DNA of 64,000 bases from Niabella drilacis. Its GTDB lineage: Bacteria > Bacteroidota > Bacteroidia > Chitinophagales > Chitinophagaceae. The notes under the pieces were generated by a model. The model made no database searches, had not been told where the DNA came from, and saw only the letters and a list, made by a program, of their open reading frames with translations. Each line of letters starts with the position of its first letter. Position 1 is the first letter of the stretch. The stretch lies in contig NZ_FMZO01000001.1 in assembly GCF_900101395.1 (NCBI RefSeq), forward strand, positions 62,001 to 126,000, read 5' to 3'. Shown here piece by piece: positions 51,430 to 59,537 of the stretch. A program made the translations under genes and the position numbers.

Positions 51430-51849
51430 AGTTACTATTTTATCTTTGCTTATTTAAGACGGATGTTTTTTATTAAATGCAACATCTGGGAAAAAATCAT
51501 CAAGTTTATCAACGTCTTGTTTTATTTCAAAGGCCGGCGAAGGTACATAAATCGCGCGTGGTATAACTACTACCTCTGTAACCTTCTAAAAAATTAAGTT
51601 TAATTTTCTAATGAAGTTCGGGCCCAGCCCTAAGTTGGGTAAGGAATTCCGGTGTAAATGGGAGAGCCGTTAGTTGGTCTTTTGGTCGAAAATTTTCTTA
51701 TATATATAATCGCTCTTGCTGCGTTTAGTATTTGAATTTTCCCGGATCCTGTTTCATTCCCCAAAACAAAAGAACTTCTATTTGCTTTTTTCGGGGCAAA
51801 CAGTGATACCCTTTTGAGTGTGCTTATCTAAAATCCCAATGTGTACATT
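51430..51849. other. AT-rich intergenic gap
   Basis: No gene is recognised in 420 bases. AAAATTAA-GT-TTAATTTT (51590-51607) is a short palindrome that could form a weak hairpin. One minus-strand run (FTPEFLTQLRAGPELH) looks protein-like but is short and stops quickly. Confidence 0.35.
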
Positions 51850-52380
51850 TTATCCTTTGTGGGATGGCCTGCACATCTCCGGGTGTCTTTGAATAGTGGC
51901 CAAGATTGCAGAAACCCAATTCACAAATGCTGCGGCTTCTTTTTCCGACCAATGCTTCTGCTCATTTGCGTAGTATTTATCGTAAAAAGCCTCGCGTCCC
52001 TTTTCATACAGCACCTCGTTTTCCCTCTGGCTGACGGTTGAAACAAATTCCATGTTCCACGGTTGCGTGTGTAAAAACGGCGCTGACGGGTTCAACAGGT
52101 TGTCCTCTCTTTTATAATCCAGGTCACTAAAAAGCATGTTTTCAAAGGGTTCCAGACCGTAAAACGGACCGGCACCGCTATTCCCGATGGTTGTATAGAA
52201 TGTAATAAATTCTTCCGGTAGTTGAATGTTATGTGTCGCCTCAAATTGGCGAACTTGCTCTATGGGCAAGCATGTGTTCAGCTTATATTGATGCTTTGAG
52301 GAACCGAAAATGGTCCTTTGCGGGTCCGAGTCCTTCAGGATCGTTAGTTTTTCTTTTATACGGGTAATTGGGTTGTTCAT
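51850..52380 (-). CDS. SMI1/KNR4 family protein
   Basis: A 176-residue SMI1/KNR4-fold protein. The core KLNTCLPIEQVRQFEATHNI then QLPEEFITFYTTIGNSGAGP and FYGLEPFENMLF is standard for the superfamily, often used as immunity proteins against contact-dependent toxins. The usual C-terminal part with GCG and NG..G.VW motifs is replaced by an unrelated helical ending (YEKGREAFYDKYYANEQKHW), so it may be a truncated or diverged member. No toxin gene is adjacent. Confidence 0.85.
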   Translation of the reverse strand: MNNPITRIKEKLTILKDSDPQRTIFGSSKHQYKLNTCLPIEQVRQFEATHNIQLPEEFITFYTTIGNSGAGPFYGLEPFENMLFSDLDYKREDNLLNPSAPFLHTQPWNMEFVSTVSQRENEVLYEKGREAFYDKYYANEQKHWSEKEAAAFVNWVSAILATIQRHPEMCRPSHKG

Positions 52381-52578
52381 AGCTTTAGGTGCGTTTTTAA
52401 TGTCTATTCAAATATAGGAAATCGTCTGTAAATGAAACGAATGTTAGCGGGTGCAACGGTTTGTTGCGTGCCTGTGAAGGGGGCGTAAATACCGCAGCCT
52501 AAAGCCCTATTCCTCAGCCTTCCATATGGTTGTAACGGGTAGCCCTGTTCTCCTGCATAAAGGGCGCTCTGCCTGGAC

Positions 52579-52609
52579 TTTGATTATTTAGAAAAAACAA
52601 TTATTTTTG
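52579..52609 (+). promoter_or_regulatory. Consensus promoter of the lipoprotein gene
   Basis: TTTG (52579-52582), a 19-bp spacer and TATTTTTG (52602-52609) match the Bacteroidota promoter fully. The lipoprotein ATG follows at 52686, giving a leader of about 72 bases. The remaining bases from 52381 to 52578 hold nothing recognised. Confidence 0.7.
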
Positions 52610-52685
52610 AACTAACTGAGTGAGGAGTACTGATTAATAAGAAATTACTGCTAATACATTGGATACAAACAACTTTAATACCGTT

Positions 52686-53570
52686 ATGAAAAAAATGAAA
52701 GCGATTTTCATTGTGGTAACGCCACTTTTAATGCTGGCCTGTTCTAAATCGAATAATCGGGAAGAGCCGGACTTGTCTAATGCATATATTATAGAGGTAG
52801 ATAACTCATTTAGCCCGGATAAGGCAATGGTTGTAAAGTTTAGAACAAGTCTGGAAACGGAAAAAACGGTAACGGTGCCTGCAGGCAAAACTGACGTAAA
52901 AATACCTGTAAAGGCGGCCGTTGGGGAATATGTCAGGTTCTCTGTTTCTAAAACCGGTTCCGGAATTGTAAAAGTTTATGATCCGAAAGGTGGCCTGATT
53001 GCTGATTATAGTGGGTTCCCTGGCATTGATCCTACCGTAACCGATGCAATTGTCTACGATTTTATTGCTTTTGATCCTGATGATCAGGTAAGGGACCCGT
53101 TACAATATAAAACGGGGATTGCAAAGACCGCTGCGGATAAGCTCCTGAATAAACCTTATCTCATTGATAAGCGGTACTTTATCGAAAATGAAAATATAAC
53201 GGATAATATGGGCTCACAGATGCCTTGCTTCTTGACTGCTGAATACTATTTGCGGGCGCGGAATTTTAGTGTACCGGTTTTTAATCCGGACCTGCTTTTA
53301 ATTGACGTCGAAGTCAGAAAAGGAGAGGGCGGGTGTACGCATGTTGGGGGAGACACCTACCCACCATATCCACAAGAAACAATAACAAGGATCAATAACA
53401 AGGATGCATCTTTTGCATTCCCTGTTTGGGATCCTGCAAATCCTGGTACTCCAATTGGGGTAGGCTATTCCAACTTTACGCTGGATTCAATTAATGCTGC
53501 CGGCGTCATAACCTTTCATAAAGATTTATCGGCTACAAAAAAGGAGGTTTTTGTTTACCGGTTAAAATGA
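52686..53570 (+). CDS. Hypothetical lipoprotein with beta-sandwich character
   Basis: A 294-residue protein from ATG 52686; a TTG at 52659 would prepend nine polar residues before the signal. Signal peptide MKKMKAIFIVVTPLLMLAC with lipobox Cys 19. The mature part starts with a beta-sandwich-like stretch (ETEKTVTVPAGKTDVKIPV, AAVGEYVRFSVSKTGSG) and ends in an unrecognised domain (CTHVGGDTYPPYPQETITRI). It has its own consensus promoter. Confidence 0.7.
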   Translation: MKKMKAIFIVVTPLLMLACSKSNNREEPDLSNAYIIEVDNSFSPDKAMVVKFRTSLETEKTVTVPAGKTDVKIPVKAAVGEYVRFSVSKTGSGIVKVYDPKGGLIADYSGFPGIDPTVTDAIVYDFIAFDPDDQVRDPLQYKTGIAKTAADKLLNKPYLIDKRYFIENENITDNMGSQMPCFLTAEYYLRARNFSVPVFNPDLLLIDVEVRKGEGGCTHVGGDTYPPYPQETITRINNKDASFAFPVWDPANPGTPIGVGYSNFTLDSINAAGVITFHKDLSATKKEVFVYRLK

Positions 53571-53828
53571 GGCGTGCAATATACTGAAGTGTAGCAGGTA
53601 AGCAGCGGGCATTGCAAATTGATAAGGGCATCGCCAAAAATAACATGCGAGGTTTATTAAGGATAATGTAAGGATGTTGAACGACGGCGTTCTTCCTCCA
53701 ATTATCATTGAAATGCGGATTTGTATTGGACAGTAGGTTAACGCGCGCTGAAGGCACTGGAAACAGAGCTGTTGAGCAAGGTTCTGAACAGGATTTACAA
53801 ATTATATCATAAGATATAATTGAATTTT

Positions 53829-54139
53829 ATGGATAGATTTATTAACAAGGTTGGACATATTTGTTCTATATGTCTGATAACAGGCATGGTTTATTTTCTT
53901 TTAAGCTATTTTTTTGCATTGAATCTATTTGATAGTAAATATGATTCGTCGTCTTTGTTTTCGATAGTTAGAATTTTTTTTCACTGTTGTTTTACGGCAA
54001 CTTTCTCCTTGCCATAGTGGCGATAATAGCAGGGCTTATTTTATTAGTACAAAAGAAGTATTTGACAGCTATCTATTTTATTGCGACAGTGATTGTATAT
54101 TTCATTACAATAAAAAGTATTATTAATGATGGATTTTAA
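53829..54139 (+). pseudogene. Small multi-pass membrane protein with a poly-T frameshift
   Basis: ATG 53829 opens MDRFINKVGHICSICLITGM and VYFLLSYFFALNLFD, which ends at TAG 54015-54017. A -1 shift at the T8 tract (53974-53981) gives FSLLFYGNFLLAIVAIIAGL then ILLVQKKYLTAIYFIATVIV and YFITIKSIINDGF, ending at TAA 54137-54139. The joined product of about 103 residues has three or four hydrophobic helices. Either one T was lost, or the tract allows slippage. No family recognised. Confidence 0.7.
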
Positions 54140-54358
54140 ATTTGTTATTGCTTGCTGGCGGGAGCCTGTTACTGATACATGTAATAGCTGACCGGTGCTG
54201 TTTTGTTTTTTATTCTTAGTACAAATAGAATGGCCCTTTCTTGGCTTGCGGATGAGAGTGTCTGAAGAGCGATAGCAATTGCAAAGACTCATTAACCGAA
54301 TACATGCCGTTTGGTGCCCCCCTTATGGTGAGATTCAGTTTAAGGCCCGTGGCGATCA

Positions 54359-54865
54359 ATGTCAACTTTTCCTTTGTTTTATACCCATGTAAGAGTGACG
54401 AGCCCTGCGCGTATTAATGTCGGGGGAATAGAAAATAACTTTATGGAAGAGCTCAGGCAGGACATAATGACAACTATCAATAGTCGTGGAATAAATGCTT
54501 TATTCGTTGAAGCAAATGACGCAGAAAGACTAATTCAACAGATCGCAACGATCTTTGATTTAAAGCTTAATAGGTTATTTGTATGGGAAACCTCTAAGGC
54601 ACAGGGCGTATTAATGGCGTATGATGGGAGTACTGATATATGGGAGGGCCAGTTGTTGGCGTTTATTTCAGACTTTCAAAGTGAGGTGTTTTTGGTTTTG
54701 ACTAACGAGGCGTATTACCCCTGGCCCGTTTTAAAGTGTAAAAAGGAGGAGGTGGTTACAATCATTTCCGAACAGTTTTTTTTTGAGTATTTTATTTTTG
54801 ATTCAACGATGAATAAAATAGTTTTTGATACACATCAAAATATGCTGCAACGATACAGTATTTAG
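54359..54865 (+). CDS. Hypothetical protein, immunity-like
   Basis: A 168-residue soluble alpha/beta protein: GINALFVEANDAERLIQQIA, TSKAQGVLMAYDGSTDIWEG, LVLTNEAYYPWPVLKCKKEE, then SEQFFFEYFIFDSTMNKIVF and DTHQNMLQRYSI. The ending (FxYFIFDxxxxxxVxDTHxN) resembles small Bacteroidota proteins of the DUF6756 type, often found in immunity gene clusters. That is from memory and unverified. It lies near the SMI1/KNR4 gene and the broken membrane protein gene. Confidence 0.6.
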   Translation: MSTFPLFYTHVRVTSPARINVGGIENNFMEELRQDIMTTINSRGINALFVEANDAERLIQQIATIFDLKLNRLFVWETSKAQGVLMAYDGSTDIWEGQLLAFISDFQSEVFLVLTNEAYYPWPVLKCKKEEVVTIISEQFFFEYFIFDSTMNKIVFDTHQNMLQRYSI

Positions 54866-55024
54866 AAGAAGCAGAGCCGTTTAGACGATTGCGTTTGCTG
54901 AAAGGATTTGGATAAGAAGCTGAACCGGTAGGGGCATGCACTCGGCCAAAAGGAATATGATAGAGCCGCAAGCATCTGCTGGGAGGGGGAGAAGTGGCAA
55001 TAATTCCATTTTTTAGTTAATTGT
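54866..55024. other. Gap after the immunity-like gene
   Basis: No gene or signal is recognised in these 159 bases. They form the first part of an 817-base stretch (54866-55682) with only a 52-codon frame and regulatory-looking hairpins. Confidence 0.4.
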
Positions 55025-55183
55025 ATGAAACAGCAAGAAGCCATAGAGAAGTTGTTGAGGTTTTTTAATGCTGTTTTATCAAGAAGGGAAAGCAAAAAGC
55101 TCATTTGTCCCAATCGAAGATATAAACAGGTGAATGATTACTCAAAAAATACCCATTTTAGGGTATTTTTTGAAAGTAATTAG
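55025..55183 (+). CDS. Possible 52-residue basic peptide
   Basis: ATG 55025 to TAG 55181-55183 encodes MKQQEAIEKLLRFFNAVLSR, then RESKKLICPNRRYKQVNDYS and a C-terminal NTHFRVFFESN. The first half is an amphipathic helix. The frame runs through the hairpin at 55142-55173, which weakens the case. Not recognised. Confidence 0.3.
   Translation: MKQQEAIEKLLRFFNAVLSRRESKKLICPNRRYKQVNDYSKNTHFRVFFESN
55142..55173. terminator. Strong 13-bp hairpin (terminator or operator)
   Basis: TCAAAAAATACCC (55142-55154) is perfectly complementary to GGGTATTTTTTGA (55161-55173) around the loop ATTTTA. The T-run on the 3' side makes it a possible intrinsic terminator in either direction. A TAACTTTG -7-like box follows at 55190-55197, so it may instead be a regulator site upstream of a lost gene. 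Confidence 0.6.
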
Positions 55184-55635
55184 TTCTGTTAACTTTGTAT
55201 CCTCAAAACATCGCCAGGGAGCCTCCGTTCTGGGGGCAGGAAAAAGGGGCGCATTGTTTGGCCGGCTGCTTAAATGGCTGGCTGTTACCGAAAATCTTCC
55301 GTATATATACTTTGTAAATACAATACCAAAACCCGGGTATCCTAAGGATACCGTCGGCTTTATACCTGTCGTAATGCTGCTGTGCGGGATCTGATCCCGG
55401 ACTGTGAAAGCGATTGCCTGGCGGAGCGTTTTGCAAACATTCTTATGCTATATTGGGCGGGAACAGGCAGGAGCCCTCCAGGAGAATAACGGATCCCTGT
55501 ATTTGATCAGGTGGTTTGCGGGAGCGGTATTCTTTGATTGAGTATCGGGCCCCTGTGATGGGGAGCTCGATCGCTCGCACCATTTCCCGGAACTATCGGA
55601 TGGGGTTTACCGGGTGGCGTCATTAAATTAATGTA
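55184..55635. other. Intergenic gap before the glnN terminator
   Basis: No convincing gene. An 86-residue plus-strand frame (55134-55394) crosses the hairpin and has no recognisable content. GGTATCC-TAA-GGATACC (55336-55352) is a small perfect inverted repeat. TAACTTTG at 55190-55197 is an orphan -7 box. Confidence 0.4.
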
Positions 55636-55661
55636 AAAAGGCCGGCGATCGCCGGCCTTTT
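55636..55661 (-). terminator. Bidirectional terminator after glnN
   Basis: A perfect 26-bp palindrome, AAAAGGCCGGCG then ATCGCCGGCCTTTT, with T-runs on both ends. It lies 21 bases beyond the glnN stop on the minus strand and can terminate transcription in both directions. Confidence 0.85.
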
Positions 55662-55682
55662 ATTGCTGTAAGAATTATTATA

Positions 55683-57872
55683 TTAACGCATGAACAGCAG
55701 CTCCCTGTATTTGGGCAGGTACCATTCCCTGTCATCTACCAGTAATTCCAGTTTATCTACATGATAACGGATCTGGTCGAAGAATTGTGCTTTTACCTGG
55801 CTTTCATATGCAATGGCCTTGGTACGGGTATCTTCGATCGCATTGCATATTTTGCGGGCTTCGATCATTTGTTCTACCAGGTCGCTGGCCTTATTGATAT
55901 GCTCGGAGATCTTATCGAGGATCTGTTTTTGATTGGCATAAGCTTCTTCAGAAACACCGGCCTCTTTCAGTCCCCGGATGTTCTGGCTCAGGAGGGTCTG
56001 GTAGCGGATCGCAGGGGGAAGGATGAGGCTGGTAGCCATCTCACCCATAATGCGGCCTTCGATCTGTACTTTCTTGATGTATTTTTCCAGCTCGATCTCG
56101 TGTCTTGCTTCCAGTTCAGACAGGGAGTAGATGCCGTTATCAATAAACAGTTTTTTGTTTTTATCGGTAACCATGGCATCCAGGGCCAGCGGTGTTGTTT
56201 TCAGGTTGGGTAACCCTCTTTTTTCCGCTTCTTTTTCCCAGGCTTCGCTGTAGCCGTCGCCTTCAAAGTGTACTTTTTCGCTGGCAACGATATATTCGCG
56301 GATCACCTGCATGATGGCGATCTCTTTTTTCTCCCCTTTCTCGATCAGGGCGTCTACTTCTTTTTTGAACTGTTTGAGGGTTTGCGCCATGATGGTATTT
56401 AATACGGTCATGGGGTTGGCGCAGTTGGCAGTAGAACCTACGGCGCGGAACTCAAATTTATTTCCTGTAAAAGCAAAAGGAGAGGTCCGGTTCCGGTCGG
56501 TATTGTCCATAAACAATTCCGGGATGGTTTTATGGATATCAAGCTTCAGCATGCTTTCATCCTGCTCATCCATTTTTTTGGAAACACGCTCTTTTACCTC
56601 TTCCAGCACCTGCGACAGGTATTTCCCGATAAAAACGGAAATGATGGCCGGAGGTGCTTCGTTGGCGCCCAAACGGTGGTCGTTGGGGGCCGAAGCAATA
56701 GAAGCTCTTAAAATATCTGCATAATCGTGTACCGCCTTAATGGTATTTACAAAGAAAGTAAGGAACATTAAGTTGGTCTTGGGGGTTTTGCCCGGTGCCA
56801 GCAGGTTTATGCCGGTATCGGTGGCAAGGCTCCAGTTGTTGTGCTTACCGCTACCGTTGATGCCGGCGAACGGCTTTTCGTGGAACAGCACTTTCAGGCC
56901 ATGGCGGGGGGCGATCCGGCTCATGGTATCCATCAACAAAGTGTTGTGGTCTACCGCCAGGTTGATCTCTTCGTATATCGGTGCACACTCGAACTGGGCA
57001 GGCGCTACCTCGTTATGACGGGTACGCAGGGGGATCCCCAGCTTATAACATTCGTTTTCAAAGTCGCGCATAAATGCATATACGCGTTCCGGAATGGCGC
57101 CAAAATAATGGTCTTCCAGTTGCTGGTTCTTGGCAGAGTTATGGCCATAAACGGTACGGCCGGTCATTACCAGGTCGGGGCGGGCGTTGAACAGTCCTTC
57201 ATCCACCACAAAGTATTCCTGTTCCCATCCGAGGGTAGCCGTTACTTTTTGTACATTACGGTCGAAGTAGTTACATACGTCTACCGCAGCTTTATTCAGC
57301 ACATCGATCGATTTCAGCAGCGGTGCTTTATAATCCAGCGATTCGCCGGTATAGGCAATAAATATAGTAGGGATGCAAAGGGTTCTGCCATAGCCGATCT
57401 CCACGATAAACGGAGGAGAGGAGGGATCCCAGGCAGTATAACCTCTTGCCTCAAAAGTAGCCCTCAGTCCGCCATTGGGGAAAGAGGAGGCATCCGGCTC
57501 CTGTTGTATGAGGGCGCCGCTGTCAAATTCTTCAATAGGAGTACCATCGCCTTTCAGTGTAAAGAACGAGTCGTGCTTTTCTGCAGTAGTTCCGGTAAGG
57601 GGTTGAAACCAGTGTGTATAATGGGTAACACCTTTGGTCTCGGCCCAGGCTCTCATACCTGTAGCGATCTGGTTGGCTACATTGCGGTCAATTTTCTGAC
57701 CTGCATTGATAGACGCTTTAAGACTCTTAAAAGCCTCGTCGCTCAAAAACTTTCTTGCAGTGGCTAAGTTAAACACGTGAGATCCAAAAACCTCTGTGAT
57801 CTTCGGAGTGATCTTGCCTACATCCGTATTGTAGGTATGCAGTTCGGAAATTGCGTTGAATCTTAATGACAT
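55683..57872 (-). CDS. glnN: Glutamine synthetase type III
   Basis: A 729-residue glutamine synthetase of the GSIII class, twice the length of GSI subunits and typical of Bacteroidota and cyanobacteria. It makes glutamine from glutamate, ammonia and ATP. Visible motifs are GWEQEYFVVDEGLFNARPDL, RHNEVAPAQFECAPIYEEIN, the LFHEKPFAGINGSGKHNNWS active-site block and RLGANEAPPAIISVFIG. The N-terminal part (SELHTYNTDVG, VFNLATARKFLSDEA) is the GSIII-specific domain. A TATTTTTG box lies at 57896-57889 upstream. Confidence 0.96.
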   Translation of the reverse strand: MSLRFNAISELHTYNTDVGKITPKITEVFGSHVFNLATARKFLSDEAFKSLKASINAGQKIDRNVANQIATGMRAWAETKGVTHYTHWFQPLTGTTAEKHDSFFTLKGDGTPIEEFDSGALIQQEPDASSFPNGGLRATFEARGYTAWDPSSPPFIVEIGYGRTLCIPTIFIAYTGESLDYKAPLLKSIDVLNKAAVDVCNYFDRNVQKVTATLGWEQEYFVVDEGLFNARPDLVMTGRTVYGHNSAKNQQLEDHYFGAIPERVYAFMRDFENECYKLGIPLRTRHNEVAPAQFECAPIYEEINLAVDHNTLLMDTMSRIAPRHGLKVLFHEKPFAGINGSGKHNNWSLATDTGINLLAPGKTPKTNLMFLTFFVNTIKAVHDYADILRASIASAPNDHRLGANEAPPAIISVFIGKYLSQVLEEVKERVSKKMDEQDESMLKLDIHKTIPELFMDNTDRNRTSPFAFTGNKFEFRAVGSTANCANPMTVLNTIMAQTLKQFKKEVDALIEKGEKKEIAIMQVIREYIVASEKVHFEGDGYSEAWEKEAEKRGLPNLKTTPLALDAMVTDKNKKLFIDNGIYSLSELEARHEIELEKYIKKVQIEGRIMGEMATSLILPPAIRYQTLLSQNIRGLKEAGVSEEAYANQKQILDKISEHINKASDLVEQMIEARKICNAIEDTRTKAIAYESQVKAQFFDQIRYHVDKLELLVDDREWYLPKYRELLFMR

Positions 57873-57888
57873 TGAAAAATAATTTCTG

Positions 57889-57896
57889 CAAAAATA
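57889..57896 (-). promoter_or_regulatory. -7 box of glnN
   Basis: Read on the minus strand TATTTTTG (57896-57889) matches TAnnTTTG and lies 16 bases before the glnN ATG. A -33 TTTG at the standard distance is missing in this very AT-rich region. Confidence 0.35.
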
Positions 57897-58005
57897 GTAT
57901 GAAATTATATTCTATGTAATATTTTTTTCTGTTTTTTGAGTAAATTTTTATCTTTTATTGATCCGAATGCTGTGAAATTGTTGTTTTTAATATAAAAACA
58001 ACACA

Positions 58006-59298
58006 TTAATTTATTTTAATATTTATTTTCCGGAGCACCCGTCCCCAGCAAATACCCATAATAACAGGCGGAACGATCAGGGGAAAGAGGATCGACCGGT
58101 AACGTACAATGGCACCCAGGTTGTTGACCGAATAGCCGATCATCAGTACCATGCTGACGGTAAAGGCCACCAGGAACAGGCTGAACGGCCGGTACATGGG
58201 TTTTCGTTTTGGAAAAAAGAGCAGGAGCAATACACCGGTCCAGATAAGCATGACCTCAAGGAACGCGGGAACTACAATGGCTTTTTTTATATCCAATACA
58301 AAGGGACGAAAAAGAACAATACCTGCGGCCTGTGGCAGTTGTTGTACAAAACCGGTTATGTCAGGGCGCAGCCGCTGTACCTGAACGGTGGACGTGCCGC
58401 CAATATGACGCAGGAAAGCGTCCTGTTTGCCGGCGACGATTGCAGGAAAATCCAGCGAAGGATGCAGGTATTTGGCCGTAAAGAAAAAAAGAAAGCCCAG
58501 GCTGTAAATGCCTGCAAAAAGCCACACCCGCTGCAAGGGGAAGCGCTGTGCCAGCATCCAGGCCGCGAGGGCCGGCAAAAATACCAGGAGCACATGATTT
58601 CTGAGGGCAAACAACAGCAGCAGCGCGGCCAGGAGCAGCAGGTAGCTTTTTAAGGGCCGGCTGCGGGTTTTCCGGAAGTAGATGATATAAATGACTGTGC
58701 TGAGGGTCAAAAAAGTAAGCCCGTCTTTATGAAGCCCGCTGGTCCAGTATAAAAAAGAAGGTACCAGGAGGCAGGTAACGATGAGGAGCAGGCGGTTCCC
58801 TCCCAGGTGTTCCCGCATTACCCGGTAAAGGGCTATGACCCCGAAATAAACGAGAAAATTATAAAAAATGATATTGACAAAATAGCTGCCAAAGCTGAAG
58901 CAATTGAAGACTGATTCGATCCGGATGAAGGTATTATCTTTCAGGTTGTTCCAGTAGGAGGAGCTGGAGGCAAACAGGCTTCCGAAGCTGTTGGTATAGG
59001 GATTGTAAAAAAAGCTGCTGATGTACCGGACAGGGCTGGTAAGCAGGGTTTGGGTTTCTTTAAGGCTTTGGGCGTAAAGCACCCAGGTATCGGTTTTTCC
59101 CGGGCCGGGGCCGGAATACCAGTTGATCCAGCCGTAGGCTACGCCGATACCCACTTTTAAGAGGAAGAGGGCTACCAGCTGGAACCGGGAGAGCCCGCTG
59201 TTCCTGAAAAAGCGGGTATGCAGAATGCACCAGGAAAATAGTAAAAGATAACTGATAAAAAGAAAAACTTCCACGACAGGGTATTTTAACTGGTACAA
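58006..59298 (-). CDS. Polytopic membrane protein, glycosyltransferase-like topology
   Basis: A 430-residue protein with about eleven hydrophobic helices, starting VVEVFLFISYLLLFSWCILH. An extracytoplasmic loop after the second helix has acidic Asp and the TDTWVLYAQSLKETQTLL stretch; SFLYWTSGLHKDGLTFLTLS and LFALRNHVLLVFLPALAAW follow. The pattern resembles lipid-linked-sugar GT-C enzymes or O-antigen ligase-like proteins, but the DxD-type motif is not clear. It lies alone between glnN and purL. Confidence 0.65.
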   Translation of the reverse strand: MYQLKYPVVEVFLFISYLLLFSWCILHTRFFRNSGLSRFQLVALFLLKVGIGVAYGWINWYSGPGPGKTDTWVLYAQSLKETQTLLTSPVRYISSFFYNPYTNSFGSLFASSSSYWNNLKDNTFIRIESVFNCFSFGSYFVNIIFYNFLVYFGVIALYRVMREHLGGNRLLLIVTCLLVPSFLYWTSGLHKDGLTFLTLSTVIYIIYFRKTRSRPLKSYLLLLAALLLLFALRNHVLLVFLPALAAWMLAQRFPLQRVWLFAGIYSLGFLFFFTAKYLHPSLDFPAIVAGKQDAFLRHIGGTSTVQVQRLRPDITGFVQQLPQAAGIVLFRPFVLDIKKAIVVPAFLEVMLIWTGVLLLLFFPKRKPMYRPFSLFLVAFTVSMVLMIGYSVNNLGAIVRYRSILFPLIVPPVIMGICWGRVLRKINIKIN

Positions 59299-59454
59299 TG
59301 ATAATTCAATAATTGCAAAGATGGTGATAGAGGCGCTGTAAGCTTTGTTTTTTTGAATTAACGCTATTGAATTGCTCTGGCAGTAGTGCTTTTGCCGGAA
59401 GATGCATTATAAATTGGTGTTTCTGAATCTCAGTGGCTTTTTTTAGTTGCTGTG

Positions 59455-59487
59455 TTTGCGGTGGATTGCTAAATGACCGTAGTTTTG
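59455..59487 (+). promoter_or_regulatory. Promoter of purL
   Basis: TTTG (59455-59458), a 21-bp spacer and TAGTTTTG (59480-59487) match the Bacteroidota promoter at all fixed positions. The purL ATG lies 50 bases after the -7 box; no riboswitch-like structure is evident in this leader. Confidence 0.8.
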
Positions 59488-59537
59488 TAAATTCGCTGCG
59501 ATTTTTTAATACTACATAAAATCAGCTATAATATATA

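Noticed and set aside
55134-55394. 86-residue plus-strand frame before glnN
   Set aside because: Crosses the strong hairpin at 55142-55173, lacks coding character and has no recognisable domain.
56841-57767. 308-residue plus-strand frame inside glnN
   Set aside because: Wholly antisense to glutamine synthetase III, with composition expected of a complementary frame.
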